Assembly: GCA_030761205.1 (NCBI GenBank)
Contig: JAULJL010000040.1
Coordinates: 9,800,103-9,864,102 of the forward strand
Length of the DNA: 64,000 nucleotides
Origin: Fremontodendron californicum
Taxonomy: Eukaryota > Streptophyta > Magnoliopsida > Malvales > Malvaceae
Reading direction: 5' to 3'
Below, one piece after another: positions 44,590-56,973 of this stretch. Position 1 is the stretch's first letter; each line of letters begins with the position of its first letter. Made by a program: the position numbers and the translations under genes. Under the pieces are notes generated by a model. That model saw nothing but the letters and a program-made list of their open reading frames with translations. It was not told the origin of the DNA and made no database searches.

Positions 44590-47500
44590 TAGAAAAATGA
44601 AGGTTTTGAAAATGACCTTAAAAAAAGGCATGGAGTCGCCACCAATCTTTTTTAGCTAGGTGTGATCGGCCACCTATTAAAACCGGTTTTATAAAATATT
44701 TTAAAAATTAATTAAAACATTTTAAAAACCAATTTCAAGTCTGCGTTTTAAACCAGAGAAATCAAAGAAGCGGGTTCGAGAGTCGGTTACGTGTAGGGAA
44801 GGATTAGCACCCCCACAACGCCCGTATAAATCGGTACCTTATTAATCGTGTGTTATATCAAGTCTCGGTAAAAATTGGTTTTAAATTTAGTATTTCAAGT
44901 TAATTCCCAATTTAAAGAAAAATAATTTCCTTTTTTATTGAAAAAGATCCGGAATTTATAAATTCAAAATTTTCCTATATTCCCCAACAAACGTGGCAAA
45001 ATATAGAAACTTTTATTAGTTTTGGAAAACTTTCCGAATCATTCTCTTTTTTTTGAAGGAAAGATATTCCTTTATTAATGATAATTGATGATATTCCCTC
45101 CAGCAAACCCGGTAGAGAACTCATGAATTATTTTAACTCGGGAATATCTTTTTTTTTTTATTGAAAAATCATTATCCTTTTGAAAATATTTTAAAAGATA
45201 TGAATATGTATATGCATGACATAAATAAAATGACATAGCAAAATCTAAATAATATAATGCTTCCTAAATCATATGATATAATGTAAATGCCTTAGCATAT
45301 TCTAAAATGAAATGAAATATCCTAAGTTATATGACATATTATAAATAAAATGAAATGACCTAAGTAACATGATATTTTCTAAATGAAATAAAATAACCTA
45401 AGTAACATAACATATTCTATATGAAATGAAACAATTTAAATGACATGGCAAACATGAATGATATGGCATATAAATTAAATGGGATGGAATATGAAATAAT
45501 GCTATCATATAATATGCATGAAAATGAAAATGGAAATAATAATGCATGAACATAGTATATGCTAAATAATATGACCAAAAAAATAACTAAATAAAAGCAT
45601 AGGATATCATGAAATATTCCAAATCATATAATAAACCATATAACATCAAAAAATATAAATCAAAATAATAACAATATCATAGAAATTATTATAACAAGAA
45701 TCACATATTATATAAAATGCATGAATATAAAAAATGCAATGCATGAAATGTATTTTTTCCTTTAATTAAGGAAATCCGTATATCTAAAAAGATATCCGGC
45801 TACCTTAGAAAAATATGTCAAATTAAATATTCTAAAACCAAAATACTTTGTGATTGTTTGAAAACAATTTTGAAAAGCTTGAATTAAAAATAAAAAACTG
45901 GGCTAAATCTTTTTTTAAAATGGCTCTAATTTCCTAAGTTTAAAAATCCGGACTTGGCTACCCTTAACCCGAGACTTGAAAAACCATTTTTTAGAGTTTA
46001 AAAAGGCTTAGAAACTAGCCTAAGTCAGTAGCTAACCCTCCTAATCAGCCCACTCTAAGTAACTTAACCAAAACAGAAAAATGATTTTTCTTTAAATTCA
46101 ATTCTGACTTCACTGTCCAGTTTTAAGCCACGATTTTTTATCCTATTTTTAAAAATTCAAAAAATTCTGAAAAAAAATACTGGAAACTCTGGACATGTAA
46201 AAAGACACGGAAAAAGATCAGCTTAATTTTCTGATCAAAGATGAATTCCCAGAAAAATCGAAGATGTACGAGTTTTGGAAGAAAAAAAACTGCTTTGCCA
46301 ACACATTTTTGCCTTTGATGAAATCATTTAAAAATCAAAGTAAAAATATTTGAAACTCATAAAATGACTTGCAAACAGTAGCTAGGACTTTTTGAAAGTT
46401 AGATAAAAATTTGGTTTAGTAAAAAAAATCACAAAGGTAGAATAATCAACTTGACAAACTTAATTTTCCACAAGTGTGCTCAGGAGAGCATGACTTTGAA
46501 CCATTAATTGGCTCAAGTCATTATTCAAGTGGCATGAACATGAAATGCATGAAATAATGCAGCAAACATAATGCATGAAATGCATGGATTTAAACCTAAA
46601 TGTCATGAAAAAATGCATGGCATTCATAAAGTGACCTAGACCTAAATGAACTTGCATGACATTTAATGTAACCTAGACCTAAAATGCATGAACATGCATG
46701 GCAAATAAACCTAGCTTAATAACTAAAATATGCATGGCATTTTCACAAACACAAAGCATGCTCAATCCAAAAACTCAATCAAATATCATGCAAATGCTAA
46801 CCTATCAACTAACATGGCAAGAATGCACATAAAATGTAAAAATTCCTAGGGTGGCCGAATGGATAGTATAACAAGTAAACATGGCATTTTCACAAACACT
46901 TGGCATACTAGCATGAAAAACTAAGTCAAATGACATGCAAATGCAAAAACCTACCAACTAACATGACAAAAATGCAATCACACAATGCAAAACACATGGA
47001 GTAGCCAAATGGCCTCAAGCTCCAACAAGCATGGCATTTTCACAAACACTTGGTATACTAACATGCTCAACTAAAATATAACACTTAAATCATGCACAAA
47101 TCACACAAGCATTTTCACAAATACTTAATATACTAAATCTAAAACATGCTCAACTAAGATATAAAACAAAAATCATGCAAAGATCACACAAGCATTTTCA
47201 CAAACACTTGGTATACTAAATCTAAAACATGTTCAAATTTAAACAACATGAAAACAGAAAATTAAAAATACAAAAACATAATATCTAAAACATAAATGGC
47301 AACAAACAAAGCAACCAAATTAAAATATAACTCAAGAATATGAAGTAACATAACATTTAAAACATCAAAATCAAAGAAAATAACATAACATAACATAAAC
47401 AATATGGTAAAATGAACCCAAAACAGCAACTTAAAATAAATAATATAGGCCATTTGGCCATGGTGAGTTTATTGTAAAAATAAAATGTAAAAAATATACT

Positions 47501-48099
47501 AAAGAAAGAGATGAAATAAGAACTTAAAAAAACAATAAAAAAAACATTTATTTAAAATGGAAACTCACCAAATAGAAATTAAAATAGCAAAAACTAAGTA
47601 AAAACTCTAAGAACTCAGCAAAATGAAGAAGAAAAAATGAAAATCTGACCTCTTCCCTAGGGCTGGCCGAATACCCCCTATATTGGCTTAAGGATGTTGT
47701 CATTTTTTTGTAACCAATTTTCCATCAAATGGCCAATAATTCAAGATGAAAAATCATGAAATTACCACCTTTAGATTAGCATCTCAGCTCTCTCAAATTA
47801 CAGCTGTCCAAGAATAATGTTGACATCTCTCTTGGCCTATGTGGCTTAATCACCATGGCTTGATCAAAGAGAATCTCTAACTAACTCTTGATTTCTAGCC
47901 ATTTGATTGAAAAATCAGAAGCTTCCTCTTTCCTTTGGGCTTGGGCAGGCCAGCACTTCTCTTTTCCAGCCCATCTCTGATTTTTTGAAAGGCCCAAAGA
48001 AGCCCTTTTCGGTTGCTTGGGTGAAATGACCATTTTGTCCTCCGGATGCAAATAAATATCAAACGGACTCCAAATTCAATTTTTCTTTTTTTAATACTT

Positions 48100-48800
48100 C
48101 CAAAATAATAAAATATTGAGTTCTGGAAGTTTTCAAAATTATCCGAGTCCGTTTGCTATTTATTTGGATTTTTTGTTCCAAAAATGCCCTTTTATGCCCC
48201 TACATTTTACCATTTTTTAAACGAGTTCCAAATCAAGATTTTTTTTCACCAATCTATTCAAAATAATTAAAAAGTGTGATCTGGAAGTTTTCATAATTTT
48301 TGGAGCTCATTTGGTATTTTTCGGGATTTATCGGCTTGAATTACTGCATAAGAGGCCCGGGATTTGGCCATTTTGCAAACGAACTCCGAATCAAGATTTT
48401 TTTTCTCCAATCTCTTCCAAATAATTTAAAAATGAGATTTGCAAAATTTCAGAATTTTTGGAGCTCATTTGCTATTTTTCCGGGATTTATCTTCTTGATT
48501 TATTGCATAGGAGGCCCGGGATTTGGCCATTTTGCAAACGAACTCCGAATCAAGATTTTCTTTCGCCAATCTCTTTCAAATAATTTAAAAATGATATTTG
48601 AAAATTTTCAGAAGATTTGGAGCTCATTTGCTATTTTTCTGGGATTTTCCTTTTTGAATTACTACATAAGAAGCCCGGGATTTGGCCATTTTGCAAACGA
48701 ACTCCGAATCAAGATTTTATTTTACCAATCTCTTTCAAATGATTTAAGAATGAGATTGACAAATTTTCAAAATTTTCGGAGTCCATTTGCTATTTTTCCC
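48100..48800 (-). repeat. 157-bp tandem repeats in LTR D
   Basis: Four to five units with GAACTCCGAATCAAGATTTT and GGAGCTCATTTGCTATTTTTC, the complement of the repeats in F and G. Confidence 0.8.
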
Positions 48801-49290
48801 AAATTTTCGAATTTTGCCATTTTGCCTCCGAAACCCGATTTTGCTCAAAACAAGTCCGATTTTCATATTTTCTTCAATCTGAGCCTTGGGCTATCCTTTT
48901 TAATCATTCTTCATCCATTTGGGGCTTTGGTCTTACCAAGTCGGGCCATTTCTGTGATTCTTCCCGATTTCACCGAAATCCACTAAAAAACCCTAATTCT
49001 CGGTTTTCTCCCGGATTGACTTTGCTTTCGATTTTTCTTGCAAGTGACTTCTCCATTACCCGTAGTCAGTGCTTATCTTTCATTTGGAACCTTCAATTTC
49101 GACCAATTTGATCGTTTAAGCACTTTTCCCCAAATTTCTCGGATTAGAGTTTCCTTTCTACTGAATCTCCAAATCCCAACTTTCGAACTCCATATCTTTC
49201 AATATAGACCTCGGATTATCAAAATTCTTTAGCCATTTTTCAATTGAACTTAAAATCTTGATTTTGAAAGTGGGTTTACTTTTTCAGTAG

Positions 49291-49373
49291 TTGACTTTTT
49301 GGAGTTGACTTTTTTGGGATTGACTTTTTTCGGGGTTGACTTTTTTCAAGTTTGACTTTTTTCAAGTTTGACT
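49291..49373 (-). promoter_or_regulatory. W-box-like array in D LTR
   Basis: Six TTGACT cores in 83 bp on the plus strand, 135-217 bp from the LTR sense start. Confidence 0.55.
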
Positions 49374-49507
49374 TTTTATGCTCGCCCTCTTAAACTAAGT
49401 CTCGGAGTACCACCTGCAAGATGAAAACAGTCTTTTTACACTCGAAAACATCAATATAGGAAGAAAACCTACCTGTTTAGTGGTTCGGACAAAATTAGGT
49501 GTCTACA

Positions 49508-49520
49508 GCTGCCCCTCTTT
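49508..49520 (-). promoter_or_regulatory. Element D polypurine tract
   Basis: In sense AAAGAGGGGCAGC directly before the LTR; same as in E. Confidence 0.8.
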
Positions 49521-49969
49521 CGCTATTGCTAAGAATCAGGAATCAGGCAAAGATAAACCAACACTAATTTTGTACGGTCAGTGAAATCACATATGAAGGA
49601 AAGGGAAAGGGTTTTCTTTTTCATTCTTCTATCATTTTTTTCAATTTTTTTTTTTTTGAAAATAAGCTATAAATTGAAGATTTGTCCTTAAATTGAATTC
49701 CTTGATTAATCAAGGCTCGATCTGTCTTAAGAAAAAGAATTCAATTTTCAAAAGAAAAATTGTGCCCGAAGGTCTTTAAAGATGGTGCCTGGAGGTCTTA
49801 CAATGGTGCCCGGAGGTCTTTAAAATGGTGCCCGAAGGTCTTTAAAATGATGCCCTAAGGTCTTTAAAATGGCGCCCGGAGATCTTAAAAAAACTGGTGC
49901 CCGAAGGTCTTTAAAAAAACTGGTGGAAGGTCTTAAAAACAGGTGCCCGGAGGTCTTAAAAATAGTCTT

Positions 49970-50341
49970 AGGGTTCGACTCATTTGATAAAACAGAATGA
50001 ATTCAATTTAAAACAAAAAGGAATACTTCGACGAAGGTCTCAAGGCTCGACTCATTTGATAAAACAGAATGAATTCGATTTAAAACAAAAGGAAATACCT
50101 CGACGATGGTCTCAAGGCTCGACTCATTTGATAAAACAGAATGAATTCGATTTAAAACAAAAATAAATACCTTGACGGTGGTCTCAAGGCTCGACTTATT
50201 TGATAAAACAGAATGAATTCTATTTAAAACAAAAGGAAATACCTTGACGATAATCTCAAGGCTCGACTCATTTGATAAAACAGAATGAATTTGATTTAAA
50301 ACAAAAAGAAATACCTCGACGGTGGTCTCAAGGCTCTGAAT
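49970..50341. repeat. 72-bp minisatellite
   Basis: Five copies with a strict 72-bp period; units start AGGCTCGACTCATTTGATAA at 50043, 50115, 50187 and 50259, with a variant first copy near 49971 and a partial sixth at 50331. Copies differ by only a few bases, so the array is young or kept uniform. Confidence 0.9.
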
Positions 50342-51835
50342 CTTTTGAGAAACAAAACGAGTTCCTTTTAGGGAAGTCCAAGCTTTCCTGATTTCTACAC
50401 TGTTAGCTAAATGCAATGATGAGAATTCCATGCTTTTGCAAATGCTTGTATACTTCCTAAAATAAATGCAATCAAATGATTGTGCCATAATTTCTAATCC
50501 ATGGTTTCTTTGAGGTTCACAGATTATATGACTTCAGGACAGAGTCTTCAACTGTTCATTGATGCCCCACTTGAGGAATCCTTCACTCAAGATATCTTGT
50601 CAAACAGTCTCAGCTTCTGTCTCTTGCTGAAGTTCACAAATTTTCTGACTTCGCGACGGAGTCTCCACCACGTTCACTGTTTTCTTTTCTTGGTGAACTT
50701 TCCAAACCTCACCAAGATTTAAATCTATTCCTTAGTAATACTTTGAAATCCCTTTATTTAAAGATTTTTATTACTAAACATCATTCAATTTAATAACAAC
50801 CATAATGCATCTCAAAAGTATATGAAAGAGAATATGAATCAATCAAAAATTGTCATGAAAAGGATAACAAGAATTTATTGCAAGAAATGTTTAAAAAGTG
50901 GTAAAAATAAATATCAAGGATATAAGAAACAAATATAAGGTTATAGGCTGTAGATGCCCCGGATGCGGAATATCTTGGACCCCTCATTTTTCAAACCATC
51001 TGAAATTTCTCTTGAACGAGCAATTCACTTGGGTAACCTCTTAACTTCTGTAGTTACATCAGACTGCATTGTTCCCCTTTTCTCTGATTGTCAGATGCTT
51101 TCTTCCCCATTACATGGAGCATTGATTCAAGCTTTGATTAGTACTTGAGCCGCCTTTTACAGGTTTTCAACTCAAGTTTCCTCTGTTCGGTATTAAGTCG
51201 TCCTTTGGGGTTTTCGGCTTAAACCTCTCCTTTTCATTTTTTTTACCATGCATCTGAGAATTCTAAATGCTTCCAAGGTAAAAATATCAATTCAAAAGAT
51301 GGGATGGATTCTGAGAATAACCTTTCAAATTAAATATCCATGCTTGATCAAAATGGGCTTATAAAGCATGTAATGTAAGCCAAGGTTTAGGTTTAGAAAG
51401 AAAGGATAAATAGGCCCAAAATGTGTTTAAGGGTGATAGGATCAAGGATCACTTCTTGAGGAGAACTCATTCTTGAAACATTTGTCCTTTTTGGACTTTC
51501 TTTTCTTTTTGCTTTGTTGGCTTTCATTTGCCATATTTTCCGATGGCTTTCTTTTTGCCATGATTTTTTATTATCTTTCCTTGCATTTGCCCTCCAGTGT
51601 AGAGGGTGATCCTTGATCAAGGTTTAAAGAAAGAAATAATTCTTAAGGCTCAAAGGGGTGACTAAGGATGATTTCTTCTTAGTGGAAGGAATATGAAAAA
51701 CGGCAATTCATCATATAAAGCATAAATATTCTCTTTGAAAAGCAATTCTCAGGGGAAATAGATATATAGAATTTCTATTTTTACACTTGGAATCATTCGA
51801 ATTTTCATGTGCACAGCATCACACAATTTTTTTTT

Positions 51836-53218
51836 TTAAGCATAATACTTCTTCAGTTCATCAGCATTCACGGGATGTCTAAAATCATCTCTGTCCATCC
51901 GAGTTAGAATCAATGCTCCTCCAGAAAAAACTCTATTTACCACATAGGGTCCTTCCCAATTTGGAGCCCATTTTCCTCTCGGGTCCTTCACTATAGGGAG
52001 AATTTTCCTCAATACCAACTCCCCCTCTCGGAACTGTCTGGGACGAACTTTCTTGTTGTGGGCTCGAATCATCCTTTTCTGATACAACTGCCCATGACAA
52101 ATTGCTTTTAGTCTTTTCTCCTCAATGAGATTCAATTGTTCATAACAAGCTTTAACCCATTCTGCTTCCTCTAGGCCAACTTCCATCAAAACCCGAAGTG
52201 AAGGGATCTCAACTTCAATAGGTAGCACTGCTTCCATCCCGTATACCAAAGAAAAAGGTGTTGCCCCTGTAGATGTGCGGACCGATGTACGATATGCATG
52301 AAGAGTGAAAGGCAGGATCTCATGCCAATCTTTGTACACATTGGTCATCTTCTCAATAATCCTCTTGATGTTCTTATTAGCTGCTTCTACTGCGCCATTC
52401 ATCTTCGGACGGTAAGGTGCCGAATTATGATGTGTGATCTTGAATTGAGTACACACTTCTCTCATCATCTTATTATTCAAATTGAGAGCATTATCCGAAA
52501 TAATTCTTGCTGGCAACCCATAACGGCATATGATTTCTTTCTTGATGAATCTGCATACCACCGACTTTGTTACATTTGCATAAGACGCAGCTTCTACCCA
52601 CTTTGTGAAATAATCTATGGCCACCAAGATGAAACGATGTCCATTTGAAGCTTTCGGGGTAATAGGCCCGATCATATCCATTCCCCACATTGAAAAAGGC
52701 CATGGTGCAGTCATGACATGTAAAGGTGATGGCGACACATGAATCTTATCTGCATAAATCTGACATTTATGACACTTCCGGGAATAATTGATACAATCTC
52801 CTTCCATGGTCAGCCAATAGTACCCTGCCCTCATAATCTGTTTAGCAAGCATGTGACCATTAGAATGGGTGCCACATATCCCTTCATAGACCTCTTCTAT
52901 GATTCTTCGAGCTTCGGCAGACCCGACACATCTCAACAAGACTTGATCTTTCCCTTTCTTGTAGAGAATCTCGCCATCTAGAACAAAACCCATTGCTAAC
53001 CTTCTCAGAGTCCTCTTGTCATTCTCTGTTGCTTGTTCTGGATACTGTTGACTCTTGATGTACTGCAAGATGTCATTATACCAAGGGAGACCATCTGCTT
53101 CTTCTTCGATACTCAAACAGTGGGTAGGAGACTCGTATATGCTCATCTTGATCGGCACAACTTCCGCCCTTTCATTCACTTTAAACATTGATGACAAAGT
53201 AGCCAAAGCATCCGCCAT
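51836..53218 (-). pseudogene. Element D integrase
   Basis: Integrase inserts the cDNA into the chromosome. The 460-codon frame shows the zinc domain (H118, H122, C149, C152), the catalytic triad (D181 in GMDMIGP, D242 in IISDN, E278 in GAVEAANK) and a C-terminal GPYVV..VFSGGALIL segment, ending LKKYYA as usual for the lineage. It is in the same frame as the RNase H region, from which it is parted by a TAG at 53267-53269. The first methionine (MADALATLS) is not a true start; homology continues upstream across the stop. Confidence 0.92.
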
Positions 53219-53266
53219 TCGGTTTTCTTCTCGAGGAAAGTAATTGAAATTCGCTTCTTCAAACTC

Positions 53267-54214
53267 CTATAATAAACTCAGTATGAGTTCTCGGTATCGG
53301 ATTAGCTTTGTATCTCGGGTTTCCCATTCTCCTCGTAACTGGTAAATCACCAAGGCTGAGTCTCCGTAAACTTCCAATACTTTGATCTTTCTATCCACTG
53401 CAGCACGAAGGCCCATAGTACATGCTTCATACTCGGCAGTATTGTTTGTACAATCAAAATCCAATCTAGCAGTGAAAGGATAACAGTCTTCTTCTGGGGA
53501 TATAAGCACTGCCCCGATTCCATGCCCCATGGCATTAGATGCGCCATCGAAGTACATTTTCCATACTTTCTTCTTTAGGGGAATTTCATCTGCTTGTGAC
53601 ACATACATCAAATCCTCATCTGGGAAGTCAAAGTTCAACGGCTCATAATCTTCCACTGCCCGACTTGCTAAGAATTCAGCCACTGCACTGCCTTTGATAG
53701 CTTTTTGACTTACATATACAATGTCGTATTCTGACAATAAAACCTGCCATCTTGCCGTCCTCCCTGACAGTGAAGGTGCTTCCAACATGTACTTGACTGG
53801 ATCTAGCTTGGCAATCAACCACGTTGTGTGGTACAACATATACTGTCTGAGTCTTCGAGCAGTCCAAGCTAAGGCGCAGCACAACTTTTCTACCGACGAA
53901 TATTTCAACTCATAATCTGTGAACTTCTTGCTGAGATAGTAAACTGCCTGTTCTTTCTTTCCTGTTTCATCAAGCTGCCCCAAAACACAACCCATGGATC
54001 TTTCAAATACTGATAAATACAGTATCATTGGTTTATCTGGAATAGGTGGCATTAATACTGGTGGGTTTGATAGATAATGCTTAACTTTTTCAAAAGCAAT
54101 TTGACACCCTTCATCCCATTCTCCTGGATCACGTTTTCGAAGTAACTTAAATATTGGATCACATTTGTCGATCAACTGTGAGATAAACCGAGCAATATAA
54201 TTCAATCTCCCCAA
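53267..54214 (-). pseudogene. Element D RT end, RNase H-like tether and second RNase H
   Basis: Continues RT after a TAG at 54257-54259. Residues 1-60 are the RT thumb. Residues 60-180 are the usual Ty3 RNase H, but the first catalytic Asp position reads LYLSVFERS, so it looks inactive. Residues 217-310 form a second, archaeal-type RNase H with D223 (MYFDGAS), E261 (NNTAEYEA) and D285 (VYGDSALV) present. A second RNase H of this type is known from Tat/Ogre elements and mirrors the tether plus RNase H layout of vertebrate retroviruses. The frame ends at TAG 53267-53269. Confidence 0.88.
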
Positions 54215-54256
54215 AAAGACTCTTACTTCCTTTTGAGTGTGAGGTGGTGGCAGATT

Positions 54257-55295
54257 CTAAATGGCCTTCACTTTATCTGGGTCAATCTCAATTCCTCTTT
54301 TGCTAACGACAAAACCCAACAACTTCCCCGAGGTGACTCCAAAAGTGCATTTTGCCGGATTTAGCTTAAGTCTAAATTTCCTTAATCGTTCAAAGAGCTT
54401 CTTAAGATTTGCAATATGCTCCTCTTCTCCTTGTGACTTTGCGATCATATCATCAACGTAGACCTCAATTCCCTTATGCATCATATCATGAAACAAGGTC
54501 ACCATAGCTCTCTGGTGTGTTGCCCCAGCATTCTTCAATCCAAATGGCATTACTTTGTAGCAGAAGGTGCCCCACATCGTAACAAATGTGGTTTTCTCCA
54601 TATCTTTCGGTGCCATTTTGATCTGATTGTATCCTGAGAATCCGTCCATAAAAGAAAATAAAGAACTCTTCGCTGTATTATCCACCAGAGTATCAATATG
54701 GGGCAAAGGGAAATTATCTTTAGGGCTGGCCTTGTTCAAATCTCGATAATCAACGCACATCCGCACCTTGCCATCCTTCTTCGATACTGGAACAATATTT
54801 GCCACCCATTCTGGATATTTTGCCACCTCTAGGAATCCAGCATCAAATTGTTTCTTCACCTCCTCTTTTATCTTTAACAGCATATCAGGCCTCATTCTTC
54901 TCAACTTTTGCTGAATTGGTTTGCACTTTGGCCTCAAAGGGAGCTTATGAACCACAATATCCGGATCTAACCCTGGCATATCTTCGTAAGACCATGCAAA
55001 TACATCCACATACTCCTGGAGAAAAGTTATCAATTCACCTTTTATTGATGGTGACAATGAAGTTCCAATTTTGACTTCTTTTATCTCTTCACCATTTCCC
55101 AAATTTATTGTTTCCAATAATTCCTTATGAGGAAGTACTTGTTTCTCCTCTTGTTCTATTTTCCTCAATAGATCCGGAGGTAGACCATAATCCTCAGTAT
55201 CTTCATTAGCCTCAAAATCACCCGTGCAAATGGGTCTTTCAAAATCAATTTCAGAATTACTGACAGGAGGGTCCTCATATTCCGCATCCATACAC
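54257..55295 (-). pseudogene. Element D reverse transcriptase (exon 2)
   Basis: RT copies the RNA into DNA. After the intron the exon begins at about 55295 and reads MDAEYEDPPVSN. Motifs: RMCVDYRDLN, FMDGFSGYNQ (first catalytic Asp) and YVDDM (catalytic pair), then GFVVSKRGIEID. All are complete. The open frame extends upstream to 55381, but those T-rich codons (with a string of Phe, Tyr and Ile) are intron read as protein. The frame stops at TAG 54257-54259; the preceding and following codons continue the same protein. Confidence 0.92.
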
Positions 55296-55505
55296 CTGTA
55301 AATAGGTGGAGAAAAAAAACAATATAGGAAAAATATATATAGAAAACAAAATGAATAACAAAAATGAAAGAATATGGACACAACAATATGGATAATGCAT
55401 TGTGCTTGTTATTTATTGAATGAAAATGTTTAAAAAGCCCATTACAAAAAAAAATCTTAACATCTCTGGGTAAAGATAATTAAGATTGCTTTTTAAAAGT
55501 ATTAC
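55296..55505 (-). other. Probable spliced intron between protease/G-patch and RT
   Basis: Exon 1 ends TCTATTCCAAA before a donor GTAATA (55505); exon 2 starts GTGTATGGATG after an acceptor TTTACAG (55296). The acceptor is preceded by a long T-rich tract. Removal joins a Lys codon in frame and bypasses the TAA that otherwise follows IPK. Ogre elements are known to splice an intron between protease and RT, which fits this position. Length 210 bp. Confidence 0.75.
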
Positions 55506-56014
55506 TTTGGAATAGACTTAAAGACTATGGGCAACTCAGTCGCACTCCAATTGGCTAGTCTATATCCTGGTGGACAAGGTCGCACCATCCAGCTAGCACT
55601 TTCTCTTTCAATTATGTCTTTCTCAGTCATACAGATCTCCACATCATTCATCTCCTCATCACTATTCACCTGGAATCTCTTGAAGGCTTTCTCTATCATT
55701 ACAAGTACATCATCAGAATTCTTTTCTCCGAACAGAGAACCGGCTGAGCGGAAGTTGTGAAGGATAGGTGGGAATGTCATAGGCTCCCACTCAATATCTA
55801 TACCCGTAAGACGGGCCATCCTTCTTTGTCGGTTTTTTTCAACTTGTCTTCTTTTCTCATGGGCCTTCGGAAGATATCCTAGGCCGAACCGGTCCTTCTT
55901 TCCTTTTACTTCTATGGCTCGAGCCACCCCCTGAAGATATTTCCCGAGACCCTTTCCAGCTCTGCAGCCTTTTCCTACATTGGTTCTTATCCCCAGCCTT
56001 GTATTCTTGGACAA
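55506..56014 (-). pseudogene. Element D G-patch domain region
   Basis: Same frame as the protease, after a TAA at 56066-56068; homology runs across the stop. Residues about 12-50 read GKGCRAGKGLGKYLQGV, then KGKKDRFGLGYLP, a glycine-rich G-patch as found in RNA-processing proteins. G-patch domains bind RNA or activate DEAH helicases. It ends just before the intron (VFKSIPK). The role in the element is unknown; a G-patch next to the protease is also known in betaretroviruses. Confidence 0.75.
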
Positions 56015-56065
56015 CTTCGGTTTTGGAATTTTCTGTCCTTCAGCGACAAAAATTGCATTTACAAA

Positions 56066-56899
56066 TTACAAAGACCGGAAAGAACAATCCACAGCCTCTT
56101 TATTTGGATCCACATAAGGAGATTCAGTGGATGCGGAGGCTATTATATCTTCCTCCCCTGATACCGTGATCAATCGGCCCTCCATCACAAATTTTAGTTT
56201 CTGGTGAAGAGACGAGGGTACAGCCCCAGCTGAATGTATCCATAGTCTTCCCAACAAGCAGTTATAAGATGGATTGATATCCATAACCTGGAAATTCACT
56301 GTATATGTGCACGGGCCTATTTCTAGAGGAACTTCAATGGTTCCCATAACCTCTCTCCTGGTTCCGTCAAAAGCTCTGACCACCGTGCAACTTGGTATCA
56401 TATAGGATAAATCCACTAGTAACTTGGATAAGGTTGCTAAAGGCATCACATTTAGTGAAGAACCGTTATCCAGAAGGACCCTCGGTAATATGTGCCCCTT
56501 ACAAGTGGTGGTTATATAGAGAGCTTTTGTTGATCCAATACCATTGGGTGGTATTTCCTCATAGCTAAAAAATATGTAGTCATCAGCTGCGATGTTTCCC
56601 ACCAACCTATCCATCTTTTCTACTGATATATTATTGGCCACGTACGCTTGATTTAATACTCTTAATAAAGCATTTCTGTGTGGTTCTGAATTTAAAAGCA
56701 AGGATAAGATTGAAATCCTAGCTGGTTGACGTTGCAGTTGTTCAACCACGCTATATTCACTATGCTTTACAAATTTCAAGAACTCACAAGCTTCTTTCTC
56801 ACATACTGGCTCCTTGATCCGGTTAACCGGGGCTGATCCCCTCTCCGTTTCCTCTGGAAAATCCATCTCAATATGAATTGGCTCGACGACCTTCTTCAA
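56066..56899 (-). pseudogene. Element D aspartic protease
   Basis: Retropepsin-like domain with active-site segment VLLDNGSSLNVMP (D144) and the CLLGRLWIHSAGAVPSSLHQKLKF segment typical of Tat/Ogre proteases, shown here in two parts: CLLGRLWIH and AGAVPSSLHQ. A conserved upstream helix SEYSVVEQLQRQPARIS (about 47-63) is present. It is in another frame than the gag pieces to the right, so a frame change lies near 56900-56975, where a segment of about 60 bp is tandemly duplicated (GCCTCCGGAGCC at 56902 and 56963). Confidence 0.88.
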
Positions 56900-56973
56900 C
56901 GGCCTCCGGAGCCTTGTTCAATATGAATTCCTCTGTCTTTCCTTGCTACCCCTTGTTCAACAGCCTCCGGAGC

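Larger units (their letters stand above)
44494..49507 (-). repeat. Element D 3' LTR, 5014 bp
   Basis: In sense from TGTAGACACC (complement ending 49507) to GGTTGCGACA (complement starting 44494). It carries the W-box-like array, the 157-bp repeats (about 48100-48800), an AATAAA signal (complement near 44532) and the palindrome-loop hairpin. A 228-codon frame at 48300-48986 is an artefact of the repeats. Confidence 0.88.
49508..51835 (-). other. Element D 3' noncoding region
   Basis: From PPT to the integrase stop. It holds a 22-bp minisatellite (49764-49965) and a 72-bp minisatellite (49970-50341), then unique DNA. Frames over the repeats (49984-50166 plus; 50003-50488 minus) exist because 72 is a multiple of three and are not supported as genes. 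A Lys-rich minus frame at 51393-51620 is discussed in the findings. Confidence 0.75.

Noticed and set aside
48300..48986. 228-codon frame in the D LTR
   Set aside because: Repeat-derived like those in G; no domain, lies inside a noncoding LTR.
50003..50488. 161-codon minus frame with repeated FVLNRIHSVLSNESSLET
   Set aside because: Product of a 72-bp minisatellite whose unit is divisible by three.
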